DNA from: a virus | Strand: one strand, 5' to 3' | DNA: 52,517 nt | IMG/VR virus record: IMGVR_UViG_3300033064_002377 | Span: 1 to 52,517 of that record | Part shown: one piece after another, positions 37,194 through 46,059 of the stretch | Layout: every line of letters starts with the position of its first letter | Position numbering within the stretch: position 1 is the first letter of the stretch | Program-made: the position numbers and the translations under genes | Notes under the pieces: model-generated | The model's input: only the letters and a program-made list of their open reading frames with translations | The model's database searches: none | What the model was told of the DNA's origin: nothing

Positions 37194-38030
37194 TCAGGAG
37201 GCGTTGACGAAAAAACTTGACAGATCCAAGGTAAACGGTTGTGAATACTGATGACTGCATTCCTTACAGGTCAATGCCAATGGTTGTATATCACTTTGTT
37301 GTTTGATTGCAATCACGTGATCTCGCAATTGGTTGAATATTTTGCTATCACAATTTCGTAGATATTCAATGATGTATTCTGTTTCACTTACCATTGCCTG
37401 CGGAGTTTTGATAGCAGCAATGCTTTGAGCAATGGTTTTTAATGTGGTTTCATTGATCAACATCATACTGCGATTTAGTTGATCTAGTTTTGTTTGGTCA
37501 TCTGCGTCACTGTTGAGCACACGCATGGCCTGTTGCTGCTCCATCTGCATCTGATTGTTGTCGTTGACAAATTTGTATGGAATAGGACAGAACCAAAATT
37601 CCAAATCACCAATGCTGATTGATTTTTCATAATTGCCTATTTTCAATGTGTCATTGACCACACGCAAGTCCACGCTGATTGATTCGTCAGTATTGCATGA
37701 TGGGCAGCTCACATCAAGATCCATGGCATGCCCGTAGCTGGCAATACGTATACCCACCAGCACAGCGTCAATGTCTGATGCTGGCATAGCCCATGGATCT
37801 CTTATGGATGGAACACAGCTTTTGATCACGTTCACAGTGGCTGTGCCGTTGAATAGTGCATCTGGAGTTCTATAAGTTATTTCATCCACTGAGGTCATGG
37901 GCAGCACTGGCAATTCACCGTTGGCAGGCATCATCAGTGCGCCTGGCGGATAAAATTTACCACCAGATGGTAAACGTATGTATATGGCCGGTTGACGGAA
38001 ATATTGTGTTAAAGGGTTGTTTGGTAGCAT
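37194..38030 (-). CDS. 26: Baseplate hub subunit gp26-like
   Basis: A 278-aa protein with the T4 gp26 family pattern: IYIRLPSGGKFYPPG, GELPVLPMTSVDEITYRTPDAL, SCVPSIRDPWAMPASDIDA and RIASYGHAMD. Two Cys pairs (CPSC at 109-112 and CKEC at 255-258) could bind zinc, as in related hub proteins. Residues about 160-240 are helical and glutamine-rich. T4 gp26 is 208 aa. The ribosome-binding site GAGGAAAA precedes the ATG, and the gene is divergent from the tape-measure-like gene. Confidence 0.82.
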   Translation of the reverse strand: MLPNNPLTQYFRQPAIYIRLPSGGKFYPPGALMMPANGELPVLPMTSVDEITYRTPDALFNGTATVNVIKSCVPSIRDPWAMPASDIDAVLVGIRIASYGHAMDLDVSCPSCNTDESISVDLRVVNDTLKIGNYEKSISIGDLEFWFCPIPYKFVNDNNQMQMEQQQAMRVLNSDADDQTKLDQLNRSMMLINETTLKTIAQSIAAIKTPQAMVSETEYIIEYLRNCDSKIFNQLRDHVIAIKQQSDIQPLALTCKECSHQYSQPFTLDLSSFFVNAS

Positions 38031-38041
38031 GATTTTCCTCG

Positions 38042-38049
38042 CTAAATAT
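38042..38049 (+). promoter_or_regulatory. Late-promoter-like box (CTAAATAT) before the head/tail run
   Basis: CTAAATAT lies 45 bases before the ATG at 38094 in the divergent gap with gp26. It would start the rightward late transcription unit that includes the portal gene. TATAAAGG just before the ATG supplies a ribosome-binding site. Confidence 0.4.
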
Positions 38050-38093
38050 AATTATGATCAAACCGATCCAGGATAAAATTATAAAGGCATAAC

Positions 38094-39995
38094 ATGGCAA
38101 CCGCACCCACAGCTGAAGCATTTGAAGTATTAGAAGAAAAAGTAAGAGGCCTAACAGAGGCCCTTAAGGACGCTAATAAAAACACACTTGGGTTTGGATC
38201 AAGTCTTTCACAAGCCGGCAAGCAATTTGGCACAGGACTTGTTGGATTAGCCACTTCTTTAGCCAATGGTCAACAAGGTGCTAGTGCGTTCAATGGTGTA
38301 ATCAATGCTGGATCCACAGCCCTGACCACCATGTTATCTGCCATAGGTCCATTAGGCACAGCATTTGGTGAACTTACCAAATTTGCCGCAGCATATGTTG
38401 TTAGAGCCAATGCCCAAGGTGATGCGTTATTTAAAAGTTTTCAAGACCTCAGTAGAGTAGGTGGTGCCGGGGCTGACGGAATGACTGGTGTGTTTAAAGA
38501 CATGCAGAAGTTTGGTCTTACCCTGAATCAATTGCCTGAGTTTGGAGCAATGATTGCTCAAAATAGTGAAGCCCTGGCTGTGTTAGGGGGCACAGTTAGT
38601 CAAGGTGCTAAACAATTTGCTGATGTATCTGCTAGTATACAACAGTCTGGACTACAGACTGAATTTCTACGCATGGGGTTGACCACTAAGAATATCAATG
38701 AAGGCACAGCAAGTTATCTTAGAATACAAACATTGACCAGTGCCGGGGCCGTTAAAACACAAGCTCAACTCAATGCTGGTGCAGAAGAATATATTCGGCA
38801 ACAAGATAAACTTAGTCGTCTAACAGGCAAATCAGCAGATTCATTAGCTAAAGAAGCAGAAGCACGACAAGCAAATGAAAGATATGCCGCAGTGACACTT
38901 GAATTGCAGATGAAGGCAGATGAAGCCCGTGCAGCCGGTGATGAAGCTGGTGCTAAAGCTGCTGAAGATCAAATGAAACAAAATGAAATTTTGTTGTCAA
39001 GAACTCCAGACGCATTAAAACAGGGTGTTATGGATTTAATGAGCGGATTTGTTAATAGTCCAGAAGCTCAAAAAATGTTTACTTCATTGCCTGAGATGTC
39101 TCAAACAATTATAAGTCAAAACTTCAAAGCCGCAAACGCCATTGACGCAGGTGCTAAAGAAGCCGATGCTAATACCAAAAGAAATGTAGGGTTGGCCAAG
39201 GCAGGGGTATCTGAGATTGCAGGTGCAAGTTTTGCTGGACAGCGAGCACTAACACGCTTGAAAGGAGACGAAGCTGAAAAAACCGCTACTACACAACAAA
39301 CCACACTGGCCAAAGGTGGTGATGTAGATATCAACAATCAAGTGGCCATGCGCCAAGCACAAACATCAACTACCCTGGCCATGGAACAGCTGGTGCAAAA
39401 AGGCGTGGGTCCTCTAGGTGAAGCAATGAGGATAGCAGCTACCAAAATTGAAGAAAACGTCAAAAAGATTCCTGGCCTAGATAAAAGTACATCAGTCAGC
39501 AATGCCGGGGAAGGAAGGGGAATGAATACTGCTGCCACAGCTGGTTACAGTAGCAATTTCAAACTAGAAGAGTTAGGAAAGTTTATTAAAGACAGTTTTT
39601 CCATAGCAAATAGTGAAGTGAAAAGTATTGGAAAACCTAAAGTAAACACTGGAGCAGAAGCCTTTGGAGTGTTGACCAATCAACCTCCAGTGACCACTGG
39701 AACACAAGCCGTTGGAGTGTTGTCGGGTAACAATCCTGGGCTTGCGGGTCCAACTAGTACATCTCCAGTGAACAATGGTGTAGATGCCTTTAATGTACTA
39801 TCACGAGATAACAATCAAACAAGATCATCTGGCACTGAATCTACTTTTGCAACAAGTCTGACAGACTTGCCGCGAAGCATCATGTCATTGGCCAACAATA
39901 TTGGAACGCAAACAACTAGTATAGGGGAATTGGTAAGACTTATGCAATCGAGCATTCGTGTTCAAGAACAAATACTGACCCAGACTAGAAATTAA
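38094..39995 (+). CDS. Tail tape-measure-like structural protein
   Basis: A 633-aa, alanine-rich and mostly helical protein. Residues about 1-30 look like a short coiled coil. About 45-130 is hydrophobic and glycine/alanine-rich (GLATSLANGQQG, MLSAIGPLGTAFGELTKFAAAYVV), as in many tape measures. Long charged helices follow (SADSLAKEAEARQANERYAAV, MKADEARAAGDEAGAKAAEDQ). The end includes three spaced GAEAFGVL / GTQAVGVL / GVDAFNVL repeats (about 520-580). T4 gp29 is 590 aa, so size fits. No direct motif match to gp29 was recognised, and the position between gp26 and the portal is the other support. Confidence 0.5.
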   Translation: MATAPTAEAFEVLEEKVRGLTEALKDANKNTLGFGSSLSQAGKQFGTGLVGLATSLANGQQGASAFNGVINAGSTALTTMLSAIGPLGTAFGELTKFAAAYVVRANAQGDALFKSFQDLSRVGGAGADGMTGVFKDMQKFGLTLNQLPEFGAMIAQNSEALAVLGGTVSQGAKQFADVSASIQQSGLQTEFLRMGLTTKNINEGTASYLRIQTLTSAGAVKTQAQLNAGAEEYIRQQDKLSRLTGKSADSLAKEAEARQANERYAAVTLELQMKADEARAAGDEAGAKAAEDQMKQNEILLSRTPDALKQGVMDLMSGFVNSPEAQKMFTSLPEMSQTIISQNFKAANAIDAGAKEADANTKRNVGLAKAGVSEIAGASFAGQRALTRLKGDEAEKTATTQQTTLAKGGDVDINNQVAMRQAQTSTTLAMEQLVQKGVGPLGEAMRIAATKIEENVKKIPGLDKSTSVSNAGEGRGMNTAATAGYSSNFKLEELGKFIKDSFSIANSEVKSIGKPKVNTGAEAFGVLTNQPPVTTGTQAVGVLSGNNPGLAGPTSTSPVNNGVDAFNVLSRDNNQTRSSGTESTFATSLTDLPRSIMSLANNIGTQTTSIGELVRLMQSSIRVQEQILTQTRN

Positions 39996-39996
39996 C

Positions 39997-40004
39997 AATA
40001 AATA
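39997..40004 (+). promoter_or_regulatory. Late-promoter-like box (AATAAATA) hugging the portal start
   Basis: AATAAATA, then ACTCACT, then ATG. No ribosome-binding site fits in the seven bases between, so a transcript from here would be leaderless. Read-through from upstream is the alternative. Confidence 0.35.
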
Positions 40005-40011
40005 ACTCACT

Positions 40012-43000
40012 ATGGCAGAACCAAACAAAGGCACCGGGTGGAAAAAATATTTCAAAGTCGCAGATTTATCTGGACAGATGAGCCCAATTGCGGGCGGCAG
40101 AGACCAAGGATTACCTGGCTATCCCAAAAACGACGGACGTCGAAGCAATCAAGCAGATACTGATTTTAGTTTTAGAAACTATGCCAGCCGATTACCAGAA
40201 GTTTATTCTGGCCATCCTAATCGTATTGAACGTTATAATCAGTACGAAAACATGGACGCTGATTCTGAAGTTAATGCATGTTTAGACATCATTTCAGAAT
40301 TCTCTACACAACTGAACGAACAAAACGACACACCGTTTGACATCACATACAATGATGATCCTACAGATCACGAAATTGAAATCATCCGTAAACAGATGCA
40401 GCAATGGGTCAAGCTAAACAAGCTGGATCAACGCATATTCAAACTGTTTCGCAACACAATCAAATACGGTGATCAAGTGTTTGTTCGTGACCCAGAAACA
40501 TTCGAAATGTACTGGGTGGACATGAGCAAAGTGGTGCGTGTGATTGTGAATGAAAACGAAGGCAAGCGGCCAGAACAATATATCATTCGAGACATCAACC
40601 CTAACTTTCAGAGTTTGACGGTGGCAGCTAAAACCACTACTGACTTTATGGTCAACCCAAGTTCAGGTGGCGCTGGTGGTATTGGCGGCAGTATGCAAGG
40701 CGGCGGCTACACAGCACCCAGTTCGGCTATGAGTGGAGCCAGCAGATTTAATCGTGCTGTGAATGAAACTTGTATTGACGCCAAACATGTGGTTCATTTG
40801 AGCTTGAACGAAGGCCTGGATACATTCTGGCCATTTGGCAAAAGTATCTTAGAAAACATTTTCAAAGTATTCAAACAAAAAGAACTTCTTGAAGACGCTA
40901 TGTTGATATATCGTGTACAACGTGCGCCTGAGCGGCGTGTGTTCAAAATTGATGTAGGTAACATGCCCAGCCATATGGCCATGGCTTTTGTGGAACGTGT
41001 GAAGAATGAAATGCATCAACGTCGTATTCCCACATATGGCGGCGGCGGTCAAAATATTATGGATTCAAGCTATAATCCTTTGTGTCTAGATCTCAGCACT
41101 CGTATTCCGCTATTAGATGGAAGAACGCTGACATTGAGTGAGATCATCTCTGAGTTTGATCAAGGCAAACAGAACTGGGTATACAGTTGCGATCCTGACA
41201 CTGGTGAAGTCATGCCTGGTGTGATTGACTGGGCCGGCGTCACAAGACAAAATGCTGAAACAATCAAATTGACATTTGACAATGGTGAAACATTGATATG
41301 TACCCCGGATCACAAAATACCTGTGTTTGGCCGAGGCTTTGTGGCTGCAAAAGACCTCACTGTACACGACAGTTTGATTGCATTTAATCGTCAAGAGGCC
41401 AAGATATCCAGCCGCAGTAGTGAGTATCAGCAGGTATGGGATCATAAATCTCAGTCTTGGGTGTGGACACATCGTATGGTAGGCGAATTCTTTAGGAAAC
41501 AAAAAAAGCATCAAGAGTTCACTTATTTGGAAGAAAATATCAAAAAAGTCAAACAGGTTATACACCACAAAGATTCTAATAGATTCAACAATGATCCTCG
41601 TAATCTTTCTTACATGAATCGTGAAGATCATATCTTGTATCATGCTGCTCAGAAAAAACAGTTCTGGGAAGACATGACACCAGAATATTGTGATGCTATG
41701 GCTGGCAAAATATCACACACGTTAAAAGCACGATGGGAAAATCTAGACGAACAACAGAGATTGATATCATTGTATCGCATAAGACAAGCACAAGTTCGAT
41801 CAGTGTGGATGCGACAAAATGATCCGGATGTGGCAGCACGTTATAGAAAGAACGCAGGGGAGTCACGTCGTCGATACATCAATGCCAATCCTGAATTTAA
41901 ACAAAAATTGTTGAAGAATTTAAAAAACAGAAAAAAATTCAGCAATCAGCCACTGGTGTTGACTTTTAAAATGCTGCAAATTGTTGCAGATACTGTGAAA
42001 ACACAGAGCAAGAACAAACACTCAGTGATGAAACTGTGTGCCGAAAACCCTACATTGATGAATTTGTTGCGTGATCACAATAGCATGAACAACCTGGGTG
42101 TTACACAAAACAAAATTGATATTGGCAGTTTTGGTTACAGCAAAATGAATAGATTGCTTGAAAAATTTGGCTATAAAAACTGGAAGCATTTTGTCAAGTC
42201 GCTAGACAACTTCAATCACAAGATTGTGAGTATTGAAACAGTGGAACCCAGGGACGTAGGAACTATCACAGTAGATGGCCTTGAAAAATGGCATGCTCAT
42301 CATACTTTTGCTATTGAAAGTGGAATTTTTGTCAAGAACTCAATCAATGAGGATTTCTTCTTTCCAGTAGGTGTAGATGGTCGTGGTAGCTCAGTAGATG
42401 TATTACCAGGTGGACAAAATCTAGGTGAAATTGACGATTTAAAGTATTTTAACAACAAAATGGCTCGTGGTCTGCGTGTGCCTTCCAGCTATTTGCCCAC
42501 AGCGCCAGATGATTCAGATCGTACCATGCAAGATGGTAAAGTGGGTACAGCACTGATTCAAGAGTATAGATTCAATCAATATTGCGAACGACTGCAAGCA
42601 TTGATCATGCAAAAGCTAGATGATGAATTCAAGATGTTTCTACGTTGGAGAGGATTTAATATTGATGCTGGACTTTTTCAAATCAAGTTTAATCCACCTC
42701 AAAACTTTGCAAGTTACCGTCAAGCTGAACTAGACACTTCGCGTATCACAGCGTTTACCAGTTTAGAAGCACTGCCTTACATGAGCAAAAGATTCTTGTT
42801 AGAGCGTTTCTTGGGATTAACACAAGACGAGATACAGCAGAATTCCAAACTTTGGAAAGAAGAACGGGATAAACCAGAACTACAATCAGCACAAGGTCAA
42901 GATCTACGCTCGGTAGGTATTACTCCTGCTGGTTTAGAAAGCGATGTAGAAATGGGACAAGACATGGCAAATATCGCACCAGCAGGTCAAGAAGGTGTGC

Positions 43001-43086
43001 CAGGTGCAGCACCTGGTGGTACAATTGGAACTACTCCAGCAGCACAGCCTCCCGGAGCAGGTGCACCAATTCCAGGTGCTGCATAA
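40012..43086 (+). CDS. 20: Portal vertex protein gp20, interrupted by an in-frame intein
   Basis: The 1,024-aa precursor splices to about 605 aa. Extein signatures of T4-like portals include LPEVYSGHPNRIERYNQYE near the start, MDADSEVNACLDIISEF, RNTIKYGDQVFVRDP, RVQRAPERRVFKIDVGNMP, and after the intein SINEDFFFPVGVDGRGSSV, DVLPGGQNLGEIDDL and KMARGLRVPSSYL. gp20 forms the dodecameric DNA channel at one capsid vertex. The C-terminus is proline/glycine-rich. The intein interrupts between NPL and SINEDF, in the middle of a conserved stretch; the unspliced protein should not assemble. T4 gp20 is 524 aa. Confidence 0.93.
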   Translation: MAEPNKGTGWKKYFKVADLSGQMSPIAGGRDQGLPGYPKNDGRRSNQADTDFSFRNYASRLPEVYSGHPNRIERYNQYENMDADSEVNACLDIISEFSTQLNEQNDTPFDITYNDDPTDHEIEIIRKQMQQWVKLNKLDQRIFKLFRNTIKYGDQVFVRDPETFEMYWVDMSKVVRVIVNENEGKRPEQYIIRDINPNFQSLTVAAKTTTDFMVNPSSGGAGGIGGSMQGGGYTAPSSAMSGASRFNRAVNETCIDAKHVVHLSLNEGLDTFWPFGKSILENIFKVFKQKELLEDAMLIYRVQRAPERRVFKIDVGNMPSHMAMAFVERVKNEMHQRRIPTYGGGGQNIMDSSYNPLCLDLSTRIPLLDGRTLTLSEIISEFDQGKQNWVYSCDPDTGEVMPGVIDWAGVTRQNAETIKLTFDNGETLICTPDHKIPVFGRGFVAAKDLTVHDSLIAFNRQEAKISSRSSEYQQVWDHKSQSWVWTHRMVGEFFRKQKKHQEFTYLEENIKKVKQVIHHKDSNRFNNDPRNLSYMNREDHILYHAAQKKQFWEDMTPEYCDAMAGKISHTLKARWENLDEQQRLISLYRIRQAQVRSVWMRQNDPDVAARYRKNAGESRRRYINANPEFKQKLLKNLKNRKKFSNQPLVLTFKMLQIVADTVKTQSKNKHSVMKLCAENPTLMNLLRDHNSMNNLGVTQNKIDIGSFGYSKMNRLLEKFGYKNWKHFVKSLDNFNHKIVSIETVEPRDVGTITVDGLEKWHAHHTFAIESGIFVKNSINEDFFFPVGVDGRGSSVDVLPGGQNLGEIDDLKYFNNKMARGLRVPSSYLPTAPDDSDRTMQDGKVGTALIQEYRFNQYCERLQALIMQKLDDEFKMFLRWRGFNIDAGLFQIKFNPPQNFASYRQAELDTSRITAFTSLEALPYMSKRFLLERFLGLTQDEIQQNSKLWKEERDKPELQSAQGQDLRSVGITPAGLESDVEMGQDMANIAPAGQEGVPGAAPGGTIGTTPAAQPPGAGAPIPGAA
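41083..42339 (+). mobile_element. Intein with HNH endonuclease in the portal gene (419 aa)
   Basis: Starts at Cys358 (CLDLSTRIPLLDGRTLTLSE, block A) and has a CTPDHK block B. An HNH domain (IHHKDSNRFNNDPRNLSYMNREDHILYH) occurs near residues 510-540. A basic helical region follows, with NUMOD-like repeats. Blocks F/G are VDGLEKWHAHHTFAIESG and IFVKN ending at Asn776, with Ser777 as the +1 residue. The penultimate residue is Lys, not His. No LAGLIDADG is seen, so it differs in nuclease type from the gp55 intein. Confidence 0.9.
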
Positions 43087-43089
43087 ATA
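43082..43089 (+). promoter_or_regulatory. Late-promoter-like box (CATAAATA) at the portal stop
   Basis: CATAAATA overlaps the portal stop codon and ends four bases before the next ATG. This is too close for a normal leader. It may be a leaderless late start or chance. Confidence 0.25.
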
Positions 43090-43093
43090 TATC

Positions 43094-43312
43094 ATGATCC
43101 TCAATGAGCTTTACGAACGTAGTCCCAGCGCATATCAAGATGTAGCAGCTGATAACACTCAGCCTCACCTGGGGCAATTGCGCAAGACCAAGCTCACACT
43201 CATGCAATTGAACAAATTGCGAAGAATGAATGATACTAGAACTTTTGAGTATAATGAAAAGCTAAAAGACATTAGAAATCAATATGCACCGCCAGCTGCA
43301 CCTGCGGTGTAA
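43094..43312 (+). CDS. Small conserved protein between portal and prohead core genes
   Basis: A 72-aa product: MILNELYERSPSAYQDVAAD, then LRKTKLTLMQLNKLRRMND and a YAPPAAPAV end. The pattern (acidic start, then basic helices with RKTKLTL and RRM) recurs in T4-like phages directly after gp20, where T4 has the small prohead core gene 67. A role in capsid assembly is inferred from position only. The frame opens further upstream inside the portal gene, but the ATG at 43094 gives the recognisable N-terminus. Confidence 0.65.
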   Translation: MILNELYERSPSAYQDVAADNTQPHLGQLRKTKLTLMQLNKLRRMNDTRTFEYNEKLKDIRNQYAPPAAPAV

Positions 43313-43330
43313 TATTTTTGTCTTAATTGA

Positions 43331-43361
43331 CAAAAAACCAGTCATAACTGGTGTATTTTTC
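43331..43361 (+). terminator. Rho-independent terminator
   Basis: AAAAAA, stem ACCAGT, loop CATA, stem ACTGGT, then GTATTTTTC. A 6-bp stem with a T-rich tail, 25 bases after the small gene. It separates portal transcription from the prohead core gene, which has its own promoter-like box. Confidence 0.6.
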
Positions 43362-43370
43362 TCTTAACTT

Positions 43371-43378
43371 GTAAATAT
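43371..43378 (+). promoter_or_regulatory. Late-promoter-like box (GTAAATAT) before the prohead core gene
   Basis: GTAAATAT lies just after the terminator and 55 bases before the ATG at 43434. The resulting leader would carry the hairpin at 43387-43406 and a strong TAGGAG site. Confidence 0.5.
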
Positions 43379-43386
43379 AGATATAC

Positions 43387-43406
43387 ATTTTGCCGGGTGG
43401 CAAAAT
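43387..43406 (+). promoter_or_regulatory. 5' leader hairpin before the prohead core gene
   Basis: Perfect 8-bp inverted repeat ATTTTGCC-GGGT-GGCAAAAT at the likely 5' end of the transcript, with the ribosome-binding site AGGAG 15 bases downstream and not included. It may stabilise the message; no T-run follows, so it is not a terminator. Confidence 0.45.
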
Positions 43407-43433
43407 TAACGAATATCTATAGGAGCCAGTTAA

Positions 43434-44294
43434 ATGAGTAAAAATCAGTTTGAAAAGTTGATTGAATATGTGATCAACGATGAAGATGCAAAAGCCAAAG
43501 AACTTTTTCATCAAATTGTAGTCGCCAAGAGTCGTCAGATCTATGAAAACCTCATGCAAGATGAAGCATTAGAAGAAGACAATGCCATGGGTGAAGAACC
43601 TACTGAAATTGACACTGACATGAGTGAGACCATGATGGGCGGAAGTCAAAGCGGCGACATGATCGACGATGTAGAGATGGAAGAGGCTGGCATGCATGAA
43701 GGTGAAGATAATGCCGATGCAGAGTTTGATGATCAAGCAGAGGACGACGGCGAAGACTTGACTCGCGACATGGAAGACGAGCGTGACATGGGCGACGATG
43801 AAGCTGCTACAAAAAGCGATGTGATGGATCTAGCTGACAAGTTAGACGACCTCATGGCTGAATTTGAGCAAATGATGGACGGCGGCATGGGCAACGACAT
43901 GGACGACAATGACATGGGCGACGATGACATGGATGGCGGCATGGATGACATGGAAATGGATTCTGACGAATTTGAAACTGAAGGCATGTACGAAAATGTT
44001 GATCTCAAAGCTGCTCCAAAACCAGTGACTTCTGAGCCAGCAGGCACTTACACCAGGTCCACCACTGCATTTAACAGTGGCGCAGCCGGTATGGCAGCTC
44101 ACCCTGTGCGAGCAGGTAAGAACGAAGGTGGACATCACGACACTGCTGCGTACAAAAACGCCACTAAAGATCTAATTGGTAAAGTTGGTAACTCACCTGC
44201 TCAATCCAAACAAGATTTACGTCCTGCAACCAAGCCACAATTGGGTCAAGCTGCTGGTGTAAACACCCGCACACCATTTCCACGTGGCAAGTGA
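43434..44294 (+). CDS. 68: Prohead core protein, gp68-like (acidic)
   Basis: A 286-aa protein that starts NQFEKLIEYVINDEDAKAKE, then LFHQIVVAKSRQIYENLM, a pattern I associate with gp68-type core proteins of T4-like phages. The middle (about 45-185) is extremely acidic and methionine-rich, with DMDDNDMGDDDMDGGMDDMEM-type runs. The C-terminal 90 residues are neutral to basic (RAGKNEGGHH..., TPFPRGK end). T4 gp68 is about 140 aa, so the acidic insert is an expansion. Such proteins fill the prohead core with gp22 and are cut by gp21. TAGGAGCC lies ahead of the ATG. Confidence 0.72.
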   Translation: MSKNQFEKLIEYVINDEDAKAKELFHQIVVAKSRQIYENLMQDEALEEDNAMGEEPTEIDTDMSETMMGGSQSGDMIDDVEMEEAGMHEGEDNADAEFDDQAEDDGEDLTRDMEDERDMGDDEAATKSDVMDLADKLDDLMAEFEQMMDGGMGNDMDDNDMGDDDMDGGMDDMEMDSDEFETEGMYENVDLKAAPKPVTSEPAGTYTRSTTAFNSGAAGMAAHPVRAGKNEGGHHDTAAYKNATKDLIGKVGNSPAQSKQDLRPATKPQLGQAAGVNTRTPFPRGK

Positions 44295-44300
44295 TCTAAC

Positions 44301-44942
44301 ATGAAATACTTACAGGAACATCTAAACTTCAACCAAGCCAAGATTCGCGTGTTGGTTGAAGATGGTCCTGACGGCGCAGGAAAGACATTGTATATGGAAG
44401 GTATATGCATCGAAGGCGGAGTAAAGAATGCCAACGAACGTGTGTATCCTGTAAATGAAATTGCCAAGGCAGTAGAAACTATCAATGAACAACTGCGCGG
44501 AGGTAATTCAGTACTGGGTGAAGTGGATCATCCTGAAGATTTAAAAATCAACCTAGACAGAGTCAGTCACTGCATTGAAAAAATGTGGATGGACGGCCCT
44601 GCTGGTTATGGTAAGTTAAAAATATTACCTACACCAATGGGACAACTGGTCAAGACCATGTTGGATTCAGGTGTAAAACTTGGAGTTTCGAGCCGTGGTT
44701 CCGGTAACGTGAACGACGGCAACGGACATGTCAGTGACTTTGAAATAGTCACTGTAGATATTGTTGCTCAGCCTAGTGCCCCGCATGCATATCCTCGTGC
44801 AATTTATGAAGGACTTCGTAATATGAAGTATGGTCATAAAGTGTTGGAGATTGCCAAGGACGCAGGACAGAACAGCAAGGTACAGAGATACTTGAGTCAG
44901 GAAGTAAAACGCCTTATTCGAGATCTCAAAATTAAGGAGTAA
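44301..44942 (+). CDS. 21: Prohead core protease gp21
   Basis: A 213-aa product with GEVDHPEDLKINLDRVSH (catalytic His77) and GVKLGVSSRGSG (catalytic Ser at 130-131), the signature of the T4 prohead endopeptidase family. Length matches T4 gp21 (212 aa). In T4 it cleaves the core proteins and gp23 after (L/I)-X-E once the prohead is complete. It lies six bases after the core protein gene and three bases before gp22. VTVDIVAQPSAPHAYP is also typical. Confidence 0.93.
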   Translation: MKYLQEHLNFNQAKIRVLVEDGPDGAGKTLYMEGICIEGGVKNANERVYPVNEIAKAVETINEQLRGGNSVLGEVDHPEDLKINLDRVSHCIEKMWMDGPAGYGKLKILPTPMGQLVKTMLDSGVKLGVSSRGSGNVNDGNGHVSDFEIVTVDIVAQPSAPHAYPRAIYEGLRNMKYGHKVLEIAKDAGQNSKVQRYLSQEVKRLIRDLKIKE

Positions 44943-44945
44943 AGC

Positions 44946-46043
44946 ATGCTAGATGCAATCAAACCATTGCTAGATAGCGGCCTGATCACAGAAGACGTCA
45001 GTCAAGAACTCAACGAAGCTTGGGAATCTAAATTGACAGAAGCACGTGAACAGGTTAGAGTAGAACTACGTGAAGAGTTTGCTCAACGCTATGAGCACGA
45101 TAAGACAGTGATGGTTGAAGCCTTAGACAAGATGATGACAGAAAGTCTCACTGGTGAACTTGAAGAGTTTGCTCAGGAGAAAACGGCCCTGCGTGAAGAT
45201 CGCGTGAAATTTCAAAACAAGATGAAAGAAAGTGCTGTGAAATTCAACAATTTCATGGTGACAAAATTATCTGAAGAAATCAGCGAACTTCGTCGGGATC
45301 GCAAGCAGCACAATGAAGGACTAGAAAAACTAGAACACTTCATGGTGCATGCATTGGCTCGTGAGATCCAAGAATTTGCCCAAGACAAACGTGATGTAGT
45401 GGAAACTAAAGTACGTTTGGTGCGTGAAGCACGTGGCAAGTTGGAAAATCTCAAAGCACGTTTCGTAACAGAAAGTGCTGAAAAAATGAGTCGAGCTGTT
45501 AGCCATCACTTGAAGGCTGAACTCAGTCAGTTACATGAAGACATCCAAACTGCTCGCGAGAACAGCTTTGGTCGTCGTATTTTTGAAGCGTATGCTGCGG
45601 AATTTGGTGCCACTCATCTCAATGAGAAAGCCGAAGTTCGCAAGTTGCAAAACATCATCGTGAACAGAGAACATCAACTGTCCGAGGCCATTAAACTCAG
45701 CCACAAGGCCAAAGTCTTGGTTGAGTCCAAGGAACGTGAAATACGTGTGATCCGTGAATCCAATGTGCGTCAGAACACATTAGACGATCTGCTGTCTCCT
45801 CTAAACGAAGAGAAGCGCGAAGTCATGCGTAATTTACTCGAAAGCGTGCAGACACCTCGTCTGAAGAACGCTTTTGAAAAGTATCTACCAGCAGTATTAG
45901 CTGAAGGCAAATCTACAAAAGCCCGCCAGGTGATTGCAGAACATGTGTCAGAAGTAACTGGTAATAAAACTGCTCCACGTCAAGATGACGATAACGCTGA
46001 CCACAGCAATGTTATCGAGATCAAGCGTTTGGCAGGGCTGTAA
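44946..46043 (+). CDS. 22: Prohead scaffold protein gp22
   Basis: A 365-aa, highly charged, almost wholly helical protein with heptad repeats and no beta-rich domain, as expected for gp22, the main scaffold of T4-like proheads. It lies exactly between gp21 and gp23. Candidate gp21 cleavage motifs occur (ITE near residue 18-20, LNE near 26-28). The C-terminus has LDDLLSPLNEEKREVMRNLLE and FEKYLPAVL segments typical of gp22. AAGGAG overlaps the gp21 stop, indicating translational coupling. Confidence 0.88.
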   Translation: MLDAIKPLLDSGLITEDVSQELNEAWESKLTEAREQVRVELREEFAQRYEHDKTVMVEALDKMMTESLTGELEEFAQEKTALREDRVKFQNKMKESAVKFNNFMVTKLSEEISELRRDRKQHNEGLEKLEHFMVHALAREIQEFAQDKRDVVETKVRLVREARGKLENLKARFVTESAEKMSRAVSHHLKAELSQLHEDIQTARENSFGRRIFEAYAAEFGATHLNEKAEVRKLQNIIVNREHQLSEAIKLSHKAKVLVESKEREIRVIRESNVRQNTLDDLLSPLNEEKREVMRNLLESVQTPRLKNAFEKYLPAVLAEGKSTKARQVIAEHVSEVTGNKTAPRQDDDNADHSNVIEIKRLAGL

Positions 46044-46059
46044 TTTAAAGGAGACTTAA

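Noticed and set aside
43733-44047. 104-codon minus-strand Ser/Met-rich ORF
   Set aside because: It is the complement of the acidic GAC/ATG-rich run of the prohead core gene.
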